Part shown: positions 1 to 9,988 of the stretch, piece after piece
Layout: each line of letters begins with the position of its first letter
Position numbering within the stretch: the first letter of the stretch is position 1
DNA from: Endomicrobium sp.
Lineage (GTDB): Bacteria; Elusimicrobiota; Endomicrobiia; Endomicrobiales; Endomicrobiaceae
Reading direction: 5' to 3'
Length of the DNA stretch: 64,000 nt
Assembly (NCBI GenBank): GCA_031289585.1
Contig: JAITPF010000037.1
Span: forward strand, 1 to 64,000
Translations under genes and position numbers: made by a program
Notes under the pieces: generated by a model
Databases searched by the model: none
Told to the model about the DNA's origin: nothing
The model's input: only the letters and a program-made list of their open reading frames with translations

Positions 1-14
1 AGGAGGACAGATAA

Positions 15-551
15 ATGAAGATAATTACTATTATTGGCGGTGTTGCTAAAGATTCAATAAATAAGAAGCTTTTTGAACTGATCATGCCCTTGTCCCCGAA
101 AGAATTTGAGTTTGATACGTTTGGCATAGACAGTCTGCCTTTTTTCTCTCAAGATATTGAGAGAAATCCTCCTGAGAGCGTAGTGCAGTTTAAAGAGAAA
201 ATTATTAATGCAGACGGCGTTCTTTTTATTACTCCGGAATACAATCGTTCTATTCCCGGCGTATTAAAGAATGCTGTTGATTGGGTTTCGCGTCCTTATT
301 TGAACGGCGCATTGGTCAAAAAGCCTGTGGCAGTTTTGGGCGCTGCTACAGGCACTATTGGTACATTTGGCGCTCAAAACGATTTAAGAAAAATTTTATC
401 TTCTATTGGCGCTGCCGTAATGTATCAGCCTGAAATATATTTGCATTTTTATGCTTGTGTTAATGATAAAGGCGAACTTGCCGATACGACAAAAAAAATG
501 TACGAAAAATTTTTAAATAGCTTTAGAGAATGGATTTTAAAAAATAAATAA
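15..551 (+). CDS. NADPH-dependent FMN reductase family protein
   Basis: Intact ORF with SD aggagg; motifs GVLFITPEYNRSIPGVLKNAVDWVSRP and PVAVLGAATGTIGTFGAQNDLRKIL typical of NAD(P)H-dependent FMN reductases. Confidence 0.9.
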   Translation: MKIITIIGGVAKDSINKKLFELIMPLSPKEFEFDTFGIDSLPFFSQDIERNPPESVVQFKEKIINADGVLFITPEYNRSIPGVLKNAVDWVSRPYLNGALVKKPVAVLGAATGTIGTFGAQNDLRKILSSIGAAVMYQPEIYLHFYACVNDKGELADTTKKMYEKFLNSFREWILKNK

Positions 552-1027
552 AAGAATTCAAAGAAGAGCCGCAAATATTATTTGAAATATAAAATATACT
601 AAAGTAAGGAGTGTTTATTTAGTTGACAGAAATAAAAGGACAATTCAATAGTTCATCATTGGGTGCAGGTGTGCGTTGTTAGTTGCTTTTTAGAATCATT
701 AATGGTGTAAATAATTCCCTATATCAAGTTTTATGATCTGTCTTAGCAACTGTTCCTGAATTTTGCCATTTAATATCTTTGTAATACGAAAGTCTTGCCA
801 ATATCTGCATGTTCCCATTGTATTACGTTGTTGTGTATCACTGGCATTTTTCTCAGGATTCCATTTTTCGGTTTTAAAGTAGTTTACCACTCTTCTTTTG
901 GTTTTTAAATGACAATGCATCTCGTGCTGATTGACAAAGAGAATATATTTATATATCATAATAAAGGTAAAGAAGTTAGGACATTTTGGGTGAATTAATT
1001 GGTGTTAAATATTAGAGGAGGTGCTAG

Positions 1028-1279
1028 ATGGCAGTTAGATTACGTTTACAGAGAAGAGGTAAACCAAAGAGACCTTGCTACAGAGTTGTAGCAATTGATC
1101 AGAGGGCAAAAAGAGATGGTGAACCTATTGAAATTCTTGGTCAGTATGATCCTATTGCAGAAGATAACAAATTCAGCGTTGATGTGGAAAGAATAAACTA
1201 TTGGTTAGGAACCGGAGCGAAAGCTTCAGAAACAGTGTCTGTTTTGATAAAAAAGAGCCAAACACTCGAAAATAACTAA
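1028..1279 (+). CDS. rpsP: 30S ribosomal protein S16
   Basis: MAVRLRLQRRGKPKRPCYRVVAIDQRAKRDGEPIEILGQYDP. Confidence 0.97.
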   Translation: MAVRLRLQRRGKPKRPCYRVVAIDQRAKRDGEPIEILGQYDPIAEDNKFSVDVERINYWLGTGAKASETVSVLIKKSQTLENN

Positions 1280-1308
1280 TAGTTTGGTCGCAATGGAAGG
1301 AGAAATGT

Positions 1309-1539
1309 ATGAAAGAGCTGGTGCTTTTAATTGCAAAGGCTTTAGTTGATAGTCCGGATCAAGTGGAGGTGAATGAAATTGCAGGGGAAAAGGCAACTGT
1401 TTTAGAATTAAAAGTTGCTGATGGAGACAGAGGTAAAATTATTGGGAAAGAGGGCAGAATTATAAAAGCAATAAGAATTATTGTGAATTCAGCTTCTGCG
1501 AAACTTGATAAAAGAGCAAATGTTGAAGTTGTAGAATAA
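1309..1539 (+). CDS. khpA: KH-domain RNA-binding protein (KhpA/YlqC family)
   Basis: 76 aa with GKIIGKEGRIIKAIR KH motif, located between rpsP and trmD. Confidence 0.93.
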   Translation: MKELVLLIAKALVDSPDQVEVNEIAGEKATVLELKVADGDRGKIIGKEGRIIKAIRIIVNSASAKLDKRANVEVVE

Positions 1540-1540
1540 A

Positions 1541-1852
1541 ATGGAACCTAAGAAAAACAATTTTAAGTGGAAGATCTCTGATATTTTAGGTTTTGAAGTA
1601 TTTAATCAAAATGGAAACCGCTTAGGGGTCCTTTCTGATATTATATTGACAGGCAGTAATGATGTCTGGGTTGTGAAATATTACAATGAAGAAGTTTTGA
1701 TTCCTGCGTTAAAAAATATAGTAAAAGAAGTAAATATTGCAAGAAAAAAAATTTTTATAGTTTTGCCTAAAGAGTACGAAGACATTTACGGTCAAGTAAA
1801 ATCTGCAGACAATATCCTTGAATATAATGGCTATTACATATATGAAGATTGA
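1541..1852 (+). CDS. PRC-barrel protein in the rimM position; lacks the N-terminal RimM domain
   Basis: 103 aa; DILGFEVFNQNGNRLGVLSDIILTGSNDVWVVK...EVLIPALKNIVKEVNIARKKIFIVLPK resembles the RimM C-terminal PRC barrel; sits between khpA and trmD. Confidence 0.75.
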   Translation: MEPKKNNFKWKISDILGFEVFNQNGNRLGVLSDIILTGSNDVWVVKYYNEEVLIPALKNIVKEVNIARKKIFIVLPKEYEDIYGQVKSADNILEYNGYYIYED

Positions 1853-2543
1853 TATTATTACAATATTTCCAGCAATGTTTAAAGGACCCCTTACGGAAAG
1901 TTTGATAAGTAGGGCGTCGGAAAAAGAAATTCTTAAAATTAATATAACAGATATAAGGTTTTTTTCTAAAGACAAAAATAAAAAAGTTGATGATAAGCCG
2001 TTCGGTGGGGGAGTTGGTATGGTAATGAAACCGGAACCATTGTATGATGCTATAAAGAGTACAGGTGCTAGAAAAAAGAATGGTGCTTATAAAAACCCTT
2101 ATTTAAAACCGTATGTTATATATATGTCTCCACAGGGTAAAACTCTAAATAATAAAATTGTAAAGGATCTTGCAAAGTTTAAACATTTAGTTATTGTATG
2201 TGGTCATTATGAAGGTATTGATGAACGCATTATGAATTATATTGACGAAGAAGTATCTATAGGAGATTATGTCCTTACTGGTGGTGAAATTCCTGCTATG
2301 GTTTTAATTGATAGTGTTGCAAGAATGCTTCCTGGTGTTGTTAAAGAAGAAGAATCAGTGAAGAATGATTCATTTTATAATGGTTTACTAGATTATCCGC
2401 ATTATACTAGGCCTGTTATATTCAAAAACCATAGAGTTCCTGAAATTCTTTTATCGGGAGATCATAACAAAATCAGTGACTGGCGTAAAAAAGAAGCATA
2501 TAAAAGAACAAAAAAACGTCGTCCTGATTTATTAAGCGATTAG
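1842..2543 (+). CDS. trmD: tRNA (guanine-N1)-methyltransferase
   Basis: Start at MKIDIITIFPAMF; GHYEGIDERI and SIGDYVLTGGEIPAMVLIDSVARMLPGV motifs. Confidence 0.96.
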   Translation: MKIDIITIFPAMFKGPLTESLISRASEKEILKINITDIRFFSKDKNKKVDDKPFGGGVGMVMKPEPLYDAIKSTGARKKNGAYKNPYLKPYVIYMSPQGKTLNNKIVKDLAKFKHLVIVCGHYEGIDERIMNYIDEEVSIGDYVLTGGEIPAMVLIDSVARMLPGVVKEEESVKNDSFYNGLLDYPHYTRPVIFKNHRVPEILLSGDHNKISDWRKKEAYKRTKKRRPDLLSD

Positions 2544-2787
2544 AGTCTGTTCACACTAATATGGCAAAGAGTTAGGATAAAAATAGTCAATTATCGCCAT
2601 TGCTCAAGATGTGTCAATAATCTCACTATTGTCCACTTTTGTATCTTGCATTGATTATTTTTGTCTTAACCCTTCAGGTTGTGGTTGCTTTTGGTAAGTT
2701 TTGGCAGTTTTGTTCTGTCATATCAATATTGCCTATTACAAAACAGCTAATTTTTCTCAAAAATCCTATTAGTACGAACAAACTCTA
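2541..2787. mobile_element. MITE-like element copy 1, terminal inverted repeats tagagtctgttcacactaatatgg / cctattagtacgaacaaactcta
   Basis: Inverted termini, TA at both ends; reverse complement aligns along its length with 33738-33999. Confidence 0.75.
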
Positions 2788-2896
2788 GTAAAGTTGATGA
2801 ATGGTAAGAAAAGTACGCGGTAAGCTATAAAGGAAAAATATCAAAAATCAGAGTAGATTCGTAAATCTCTGCTTGGTTTTACATGGGAGCAGTAAA

Positions 2897-3289
2897 ATGT
2901 CATTATTAGAGCACGTACAGACAGCACAGAAAAAAGATTTAGGAGTCAATTTCAAATCTGGAGATCAAATAAAAGTATATTTTAAAGTAGTTGAAGGTGA
3001 AAATGAAAGAATACAGGTTTTTGAAGGTGTGGTTATACGTATAAAAGGTAGTGGACTTTCAGAAACTTTTACAGTAAGAAAAGTTTCTTTTGGTGTAGGG
3101 GTTGAAAGAATTTTCCCTATTCATTCTCCACGCATTGATAAAGTTGAAGTTGTAAGGCGTGGAAAGGTGCGTAGGGCAAAACTTTACTATTTAAGAAATC
3201 TTTCAGGTAAAGCAGCAAGAATTTCTGAAGATTCTTCAAAAAGAGACTTTAAAAAAGAATCAGTTGCTCAAATCCCTACAATAAATTAA
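2897..3289 (+). CDS. rplS: 50S ribosomal protein L19
   Basis: [34 protein letters not shown]...[14 protein letters not shown]. Confidence 0.96.
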   Translation: MSLLEHVQTAQKKDLGVNFKSGDQIKVYFKVVEGENERIQVFEGVVIRIKGSGLSETFTVRKVSFGVGVERIFPIHSPRIDKVEVVRRGKVRRAKLYYLRNLSGKAARISEDSSKRDFKKESVAQIPTIN

Positions 3290-3322
3290 AACATTATTAT
3301 CTCTGTTATTTTAGCCCTAACT

Positions 3323-4003
3323 TTGCTTCTCCAATTTGGAATGGGAAACCAATATGGTGTTGAAAGATGGGAGATTAATACCTTGATAGAATCAAATCTA
3401 TTCTCTTTTGATAAAAGTTTTTACAATAAAAACCTCAACTTAATAGCAGGTGTTGATGAAGCTGGGCGAGGTCCTCTAGCAGGTCCGGTAGCAGCAGCTG
3501 TAGTAATACTGCCGAAAAATTTAATAATTCCTAATTTAAATGATTCCAAAAAATTATCAGAAAAAAAAAGAGAAATTCTTTTTGAGATAATAAAAGAAAA
3601 AGCATTAGATTATGCTATTGAAACCGTTGATAATAAAATTATTGACAAAATAAATATTTTACGTGCAACATTTCTTGCAATGTCGCGTGCTGTACTCAAA
3701 TTAAAAATAAAACCGGATATATGTCTTATAGATGGAAACCACAAAATATCGTCCTTTTCTTTTACTAATCAGGAAGCAATTATAAGTGGCGATGCAAAAA
3801 GCGCGTGTATTGCAGCAGCTTCAATCCTTGCAAAAGTTACTAGAGACAGAATAATGCTTGAATATGCAAAACAGTATCCTTTTTACGAATTTGAAAAACA
3901 TAAAGGGTATGGAACAAAAAAGCATATAGAGGCTTTAAAAAAATATGGTGCCTGTCCCATTCATAGATTGACTTTTGCCCCCATAAACAATATTATTTCA
4001 TGA
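3323..4003 (+). CDS. rnhB: ribonuclease HII
   Basis: LIAGVDEAGRGPLAGPVAAAVV, NDSKKLSEKKRE, SACIAAASILAKVTRDRIM; exact start uncertain. Confidence 0.95.
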   Translation: MLLQFGMGNQYGVERWEINTLIESNLFSFDKSFYNKNLNLIAGVDEAGRGPLAGPVAAAVVILPKNLIIPNLNDSKKLSEKKREILFEIIKEKALDYAIETVDNKIIDKINILRATFLAMSRAVLKLKIKPDICLIDGNHKISSFSFTNQEAIISGDAKSACIAAASILAKVTRDRIMLEYAKQYPFYEFEKHKGYGTKKHIEALKKYGACPIHRLTFAPINNIIS

Positions 4004-4227
4004 CGGGAAAAATGCGATTAAATAAAAGAGTTTTTGTTTTATATTTACAAATTCTATATGATATCTTGTTGCAGGGGATGTATTCCGTGCAAACGAGAGT
4101 CTATTTTTTTGCTGTAAGGTTATATTTGAAAAGATTATTCTAAAAGAGTTAGAATTACGCATTGCCTTTCATTCCAACTACAAATTAAGACATTTGAGTG
4201 AAGACTCCGGCAAAAACTGTTGTGTTG

Positions 4228-4262
4228 TGTCATTCCCGCATGGCGGGAATCCACGTTAACTT
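4228..4262. repeat. Short palindromic repeat (tgtcattcccgcatggcgggaatccacgttaac), family B
   Basis: Same motif at about 13.2, 22.1, 22.5, 45.8 and 60.9 kb. Confidence 0.75.
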
Positions 4263-4308
4263 AGCAAAACTACAATGGCTACAATTGAATACTTAAAGAG
4301 GCAAAATA

Positions 4309-5409
4309 GTGAGAATGGTTATAAAAGTAGGTACAAGCATACTTACGGGTGTAGATGGTTTATTGAATAAGAAGTATATATCTGATTTAGTTGCAAATCT
4401 TATTGAACTTCAAAAAGATAAACATGAAATTTTAATTGTAAGTTCCGGTGCAATTGGTGCCGGACGTGCTCGCTTACATATAAATGTTAGACCTAAAACA
4501 TTGAGAGAAAAACAAGCATTCGCTGCTGTTGGACAACCTTTAGTTATGAATGCATATTCTAATGCTTTTGCAAAATATGGTAAGTCTGTTGCCCAAATTC
4601 TTATTACAAGGGATGATTTTGACGGGAGAGCTAAATACATAAACATAAGAAACACTTTAAATGCTTTAATTGGAAATAATGTCACACCTATAATAAATGA
4701 GAATGATTCTGTTGCAATTGAAGAGATAAATTTCGGTGACAATGATACTTTGGCAGCATTAGTTGCCGCAGCGATGGATGCAGAAAAGTTAGTTATTTTT
4801 ACGGATGTTGACGGTTTTTACGATGGACATTCATCCAACTCTTCTGTTATTCCAAGAATCGAAAAAATTACTGAAGAAATTGAGAACTTGGCTACGAGTA
4901 GTTCTTCAAGCGGGAAAGGTACTGGTGGTATGAAAACAAAAATAATTGCTGCGAAAATAGCTGTTGCTTCAGGAGTTGATACGATAATTACAAACGGTTT
5001 GAAACTTAATTTATTGAAAGAAATTATCTCAGGGTGTCAGGTAGGTACGATTATTAAGGCAAAAAAACGCTGTCTTGGAGCAAAAAAAATGTGGATAGCT
5101 TTCAGCAAGAAACCGAAAGGAACAATTTTTATTGATGCTAAGGCGTCAGAAATTGTGATAAGTAAGGGGAAAAGTCTTCTTGCTGTAGGAATAACAAAAG
5201 TAAATGGAATTTTTAAAAGAGGCGATACTGTTAACATTTCTGACGCTGAAACTAAAAAAGATTTTGCAAGAGGTTTAACTAATTATGACAGTGAGGATGT
5301 TGAAAAAATAAAAGGTAAAAAAACTTCCGAAATGAAAAAAATTATAGATGTAACTGATGATGTAGTTATACATCGTGATAATTTAGTTCTATTATGGCAA
5401 AAGAACTAG
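4309..5409 (+). CDS. proB: glutamate 5-kinase with C-terminal PUA domain
   Basis: VIKVGTSILT, IVSSGAIGAGRARL, INENDSVAIEEINFGDND, GTGGMKTKIIAAKIA. Confidence 0.95.
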   Translation: MRMVIKVGTSILTGVDGLLNKKYISDLVANLIELQKDKHEILIVSSGAIGAGRARLHINVRPKTLREKQAFAAVGQPLVMNAYSNAFAKYGKSVAQILITRDDFDGRAKYINIRNTLNALIGNNVTPIINENDSVAIEEINFGDNDTLAALVAAAMDAEKLVIFTDVDGFYDGHSSNSSVIPRIEKITEEIENLATSSSSSGKGTGGMKTKIIAAKIAVASGVDTIITNGLKLNLLKEIISGCQVGTIIKAKKRCLGAKKMWIAFSKKPKGTIFIDAKASEIVISKGKSLLAVGITKVNGIFKRGDTVNISDAETKKDFARGLTNYDSEDVEKIKGKKTSEMKKIIDVTDDVVIHRDNLVLLWQKN

Positions 5410-5430
5410 AATCTGTTCATACTAATATGG
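5407..5430. repeat. Solo terminal repeat of the MITE-like family (tagaatctgttcatactaatatgg), overlapping the proB stop codon
   Basis: Near-identical to the left terminus of 2541-2787. Confidence 0.65.
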
Positions 5431-5461
5431 GGAAACATAACAGATTGCAAGGAGGGCAAGA

Positions 5462-5668
5462 TTGAAGGATAAATATAAACTTTGGATTACAGTACTACTT
5501 TTAATTGTGGTAGTAATTCTTACTGTAAGTACACTTCTTAAAGTAACTCCGGAAAAAGTATCAAAATTATTGGCACGTCAAATTGTAGAACAACAACAGT
5601 ATGGAAATACTACTTCTCAACAAGCGTCTCCTCAAGATGAAAATAATAATATTTCCGATGGAACTTAA
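5462..5668 (+). CDS. small single-TM protein, unknown function
   Basis: SD ggaggg and TTG start; one N-terminal TM segment (LWITVLLLIVVVILTVSTLL). Confidence 0.6.
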   Translation: MKDKYKLWITVLLLIVVVILTVSTLLKVTPEKVSKLLARQIVEQQQYGNTTSQQASPQDENNNISDGT

Positions 5669-5739
5669 ACCTGTTAATGAAAGTGAAGAAGTCAAAGCAG
5701 ATGAAAGCAATAGATGCCAGCGCTTAGTTAACTCTAGTA

Positions 5740-8022
5740 TTAAATTAGAGTAAGATTAGCTATTCTTGTAAGTAATTTTTTCCATTGTCCATTGTCAAAT
5801 AAAATGACAAGTTTTAAATTGTCTCCTATACCATTTTTTTCAATAATTTTGCCTTTGCCAAAAACCGGATGTAAAACCACTGCTCCTATTTTGTATGGAC
5901 TCAAATCTCCGTCTGAAATGTAAAATGGTTCATCTTTTGTTATTTCGTCATTAGGTGGTATGTAGTCGTAAGTGTTATCGTTTCTGTACACTGTTTCAGC
6001 TTTAGAATAATTTTTATTAAAACTGTTGCTCCATTTTGTTTTATTAAATGGTTGACTAAAATTATTTTGAAAATTTTGTTTTCTTTGTGCAAACTCGGTT
6101 TTAAAGCCTGCTTCAGTAATAAAACGTGACGGCATACTCCACTTTGTTTTACCGTAAACAGTTCTTTCTGGTGACCAGCATAAATATAAATGCTTTTTTG
6201 CTCTTGTCATTCCAACATACATAAGTCTTCTTTCTTCTTCTAATTCTTCTTGATTGTAAGCAGATTCACCTATTGGGAATAATCCTTCTTCAAGTCCGCA
6301 TATAAATACATTATCAAATTCTAATCCTTTGGCTAAATGTAGAGTCATTAGAGTGGCTTTCCCTTTTGATTCATCAAAAGAATCTATGTCGCTTATCAAA
6401 GACACTTGTGTTAAATATCCAGCCAACGATTTATCTGGTGAGCGGTTTTCAAAGTCGCTGGCAGCAGAAATTAATTCTTGTATGTTTTCTATTTTTGTTT
6501 TAGATTCAGGTGTGTTTTCAGTTTCAAGCTCTTTTAAATATCCTGATTGTGTTATAACTTTTTCGGTTATTTCTTTAACAGAAGCATTATTTTTTAATTC
6601 AATGAATGCTTTTACAAGTTGTGCAAAGGAATTTAAAGCAACAACTACCCCTTTAGATAAACCTGCTTCATGAGCAAAAGGTATGGCTTGCCATATAGAT
6701 ATGTTTTTAAGAAGTGCAAATCTTTCAAGCGTTTCTATTGATGTTTTTCCAATACCTCTTTTTGGAATATTTATAATTCTTTTAAAACTTACATTATCGT
6801 TTTGATTATGTATAAGTTTTAAATAAGCCATAATATCTTTAATCTCTGCGCGATCATAAAATCTCAAGGTTCCTATAACGGTGTAAGGGATACCCATTCT
6901 TCTAAATGCATCTTCAAATGTACGAGACTGTGCATTTGTTCTGTAAAAAATAGCAAAATCTGAAAGTTTATATTTATTATTATATGTGTTTAAAGAAATT
7001 AAATTAACGACTTTTGCTGCTTCGTCGTTTTCGTTTGCAGCTTTCAAAACTCTTACAGATCCATCATCAGGATTTTGTGTCCATAGTTGCTTATTTATCC
7101 TTGCAGTGTTATGTTTTACAACTTGATAAGCCACTGACAAAATTTTTGGCGTTGATCTATAATTTTGTTCCAATTTTACTGATTTTGAATTTGGATAGTC
7201 TTTTTCAAAATCTAAGATATTATTTATATCAGCGCCTCTCCATGAATAAACTGATTGATCATCATCACCGCAGACACATATATTATGATGTTTTCCTGCA
7301 AATAGTTTTACAAACATATACTGTGCATGGTTTGTATCTTGATATTCGTCAACCATAATATATCTGTATTTTTCCTGGTAATACTCTAACAATGTTGGAT
7401 ACTGTTGCAAAGTTGAAACAGTACGCATTATCAAGTCGCCAAAATCCAAAGCGCCTGTTCTTTCCAGTTTTTTTTGATAAAGTTCATAAACTTTTGCTAT
7501 CGTAGTTCCGAAAAAATCACCGATATTTTCGGCGTCAGTTGCCATATTAGCTGGAGATTTCAATTCATCCTTTGCACGGCTTATTTTATTTACTATGCTT
7601 GAAATTTTAAATTTCTTCTCATCAATATTTAGTTCTTTCATACAGTCTTTAACTACATTTTTCTGATCGGCAAAATCGTATATTAAAAAATTGGGACTTA
7701 AACTAATTTTTGAAGCTTCAACACGCAAAAAATATACACAAAATGAATGAAATGTTGATATCCATACGTTTGAACCTGTTTGAGGAGATAAATCGACTAT
7801 TCTTTTTTTCATTTCTGCAGCAGCTTTGTTGGTAAAAGTTACAGCCAAGATAGACCAAGGCGCAATACCTAAAGAAAGCAAATGTGCAATTCTTTGTGTG
7901 ATAACTCTAGTTTTGCCTGTTCCTGCGCCTGCAAAGATTATTAAAGGACCTTCAGTGCAAAGTACAGCTTCCGATTGGGAAGAATTTAAATTTTTAGTTA
8001 ATGTTTCTTTCATTGTACTCAT
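5740..8022 (-). CDS. pcrA: UvrD/PcrA-family ATP-dependent DNA helicase
   Basis: AGAGTGKTRVITQRIAHLL, VDEYQDTNHAQY, GDDDQSVYSWRGADI, LMTLHLAKGLEF, EEERRLMYVGMTRAKK. Confidence 0.95.
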   Translation of the reverse strand: MSTMKETLTKNLNSSQSEAVLCTEGPLIIFAGAGTGKTRVITQRIAHLLSLGIAPWSILAVTFTNKAAAEMKKRIVDLSPQTGSNVWISTFHSFCVYFLRVEASKISLSPNFLIYDFADQKNVVKDCMKELNIDEKKFKISSIVNKISRAKDELKSPANMATDAENIGDFFGTTIAKVYELYQKKLERTGALDFGDLIMRTVSTLQQYPTLLEYYQEKYRYIMVDEYQDTNHAQYMFVKLFAGKHHNICVCGDDDQSVYSWRGADINNILDFEKDYPNSKSVKLEQNYRSTPKILSVAYQVVKHNTARINKQLWTQNPDDGSVRVLKAANENDEAAKVVNLISLNTYNNKYKLSDFAIFYRTNAQSRTFEDAFRRMGIPYTVIGTLRFYDRAEIKDIMAYLKLIHNQNDNVSFKRIINIPKRGIGKTSIETLERFALLKNISIWQAIPFAHEAGLSKGVVVALNSFAQLVKAFIELKNNASVKEITEKVITQSGYLKELETENTPESKTKIENIQELISAASDFENRSPDKSLAGYLTQVSLISDIDSFDESKGKATLMTLHLAKGLEFDNVFICGLEEGLFPIGESAYNQEELEEERRLMYVGMTRAKKHLYLCWSPERTVYGKTKWSMPSRFITEAGFKTEFAQRKQNFQNNFSQPFNKTKWSNSFNKNYSKAETVYRNDNTYDYIPPNDEITKDEPFYISDGDLSPYKIGAVVLHPVFGKGKIIEKNGIGDNLKLVILFDNGQWKKLLTRIANLTLI

Positions 8023-8285
8023 TATACCATATCTAAAAAATTTTGATATTATTTAGAATACAATTTGTACTAGTGCAAAAAACCATAAATGCGCCTCTGC
8101 ACAGTAAATCCGTTTCCTTCTCCCTTTTGCCTAATAGAATAACAAAAGAGATTATGTTTTCTTACAAAGAGTTGAAATCAAAAATGTAAAAGGATTTTTA
8201 CTCCTAAAGACTTCATTTTAAAACAGTCGCTTCTTGAGTTCGTAAAATTCATTTATGGTATGAGATCGTACAAAAATTTGACAAA

Positions 8286-8620
8286 ATGAGAAATATATTA
8301 TACACTTTTGGCATAAGGAACAGGGGAATGAGAAGCAGACAGACTCCGACTTTTAGACAATGGCTTAAAAATTTAGATTATGTTGTTGCCATTGTTATAT
8401 TTCGCAATATTGAAAAATTAGAAAAGGTAATTTCTCAAATTGTAAGTCTATCGGAAATGGTATTCATGAGCAGAAAATAGACTTTCAAAAAGGGTATAGG
8501 TTGTATTTTACAAATATTAACGGCGAAATTATAGTTTTACTTGTCGGTGGAAACAAGTCAACGCAAGATAGAGATATACTAAAAGCAAAAGAATTAAAAG
8601 GATTATTATCGGAGGCTTAA
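8286..8620 (+). pseudogene. HigB/RelE-like (Gp49-family) addiction-module toxin, frameshifted
   Basis: Frame 1 ...TPTFRQWLKNLDYVVAIVIFRNIEKLEK; shifting frame near 8425 continues GNFSNCKSIGNGIHEQKIDFQKGYRLYFTNINGEIIVLLVGGNKSTQDRDILKAKELKGLLSEA*. Confidence 0.85.
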
Positions 8621-8622
8621 TA

Positions 8623-8946
8623 ATGAAAAGAAAAATAGAACTAACAGACGTATGGGAAACCTTTGTAACAGAACTTAACACTCCAAAGAAGATGAAAGAG
8701 TTTATTGATGGAGCAAACAAAGCCTATAATATGACGCAAGATCCAGACGTTATATTTTCAGCTTTACGCATTATTGCTATGGCAAATGGCAATATCTCAA
8801 AACTTGCCAGAAACGCAAAGGTAGAACGCAGAAGCGTATATAATATGTTTAAAAAAGGTAGTAATCCGACTTTTAGAAATGTTGCCTCTATTTCGCAAAA
8901 CTTAGGTGTAAATATACATTTGTCTTTGTCTAGCACATGTAATTAA
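8623..8946 (+). CDS. HigA-like addiction module antidote protein
   Basis: DPDVIFSALRIIAMANGNISKLARNAKVERRSVYNMFKKGSNPTFRNVASISQNLG; start 2 nt after the toxin stop. Confidence 0.9.
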   Translation: MKRKIELTDVWETFVTELNTPKKMKEFIDGANKAYNMTQDPDVIFSALRIIAMANGNISKLARNAKVERRSVYNMFKKGSNPTFRNVASISQNLGVNIHLSLSSTCN

Positions 8947-9088
8947 ATGGGAATAGTAAATCTTAAGACTGACGACTTTAAGAAGAAGTTAAAAGAGTTT
9001 TGGCAGTTGACTTTAGAAAACTGTTTTTTTATATCTTCAATCGATCCTAGCAATAGATAGACATCTAAAAATCAAAAATAAGGTAATA

Positions 9089-9948
9089 ATGGCTGTAAAT
9101 GACAAGAACTTTAAAAACGCTTCTTTTTGTATAAAGGGCGGGAAGTTTTTTATCCAAGATGATGGGCAAAAAGGCAAAGAAAATACTTGTCGTCTTCTCT
9201 TTATGGAAACCAAAACTGGGAAAGAATGGTGGGATAAAAACAAGATTACAAAGAAGATATCTAGCGAAAAACCTGATTTTATATTTGAAACATCCACCGG
9301 AAAAACCATTGGATTAGAGATAGTAAATCTGGTTATCACAAAACAGAGAAATATCATGCCACAGCGGCATTACTAACTATTGCCAATAAAGTCTGTCAGT
9401 ACTTCAAAAAAGAAAAAGGTATTGCTTTGTCTATACTTATTGATATTTATGATGAGAGAAAATTTAGTGGCAACTCCCAAGACCGTCTCAGCTATTGTTA
9501 TGACCCAGGTTTTAAACATTTAGAAGTGCCGGAAAATGATATCAAAAATGCGATTATAGCGGAGATTTCAAAGGAAGATGTTCCTGCATGGGGAGTTAGT
9601 AAAAGATATTATATAGAACTTCCTCCGTACAAGTTTAGAATTAATGTTGATAGATTTTTCGAGCCATACACTTGCCCTGCCCATATTAACAATAGCGGAA
9701 TGCTTAGAGAAGACCCATTTGACGAACTTCAAGGTGTGATAAATAGTAAAAACGAAAAATACAAAATATACACAGAAAAATGTGATGAGTGTGACCTTCT
9801 TGTCGTTTCTGATGATAGTAGTACCGGGAACTTTGTACTTTTTTCAGACAAAATAAAGAAATATAAATTTGTTTCAGTGTTTAAGAATGTATATTTGCTT
9901 GAGTTGGAAAGTAGATTTGGAAGTAATTTATTAAAACAACAAAATTAA
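9089..9948 (+). pseudogene. hypothetical protein with possible PD-(D/E)XK-like core, split by a frameshift near 9345
   Basis: ORF 9089-9376 contains PDFIFETSTGKTIGLEIVNLVITK; the other frame continues EKYHATAALLTIANKVCQYFKKEKGIALSILIDIYDER into ORF 9427-9948. Confidence 0.55.
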
Positions 9949-9988
9949 AAAATAAAAACAGCTTGACAAAATTAGTAAAAAACATTAT

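Noticed and set aside
699-959. ORF 699..959 (-) as a gene
   Set aside because: No recognisable motif, no clear SD, lies in a long intergenic region; insufficient support.
4410-4742. Antisense ORFs inside proB, pcrA, trmD, RND, giant genes and others
   Set aside because: Shadow ORFs of well-supported coding sequences.
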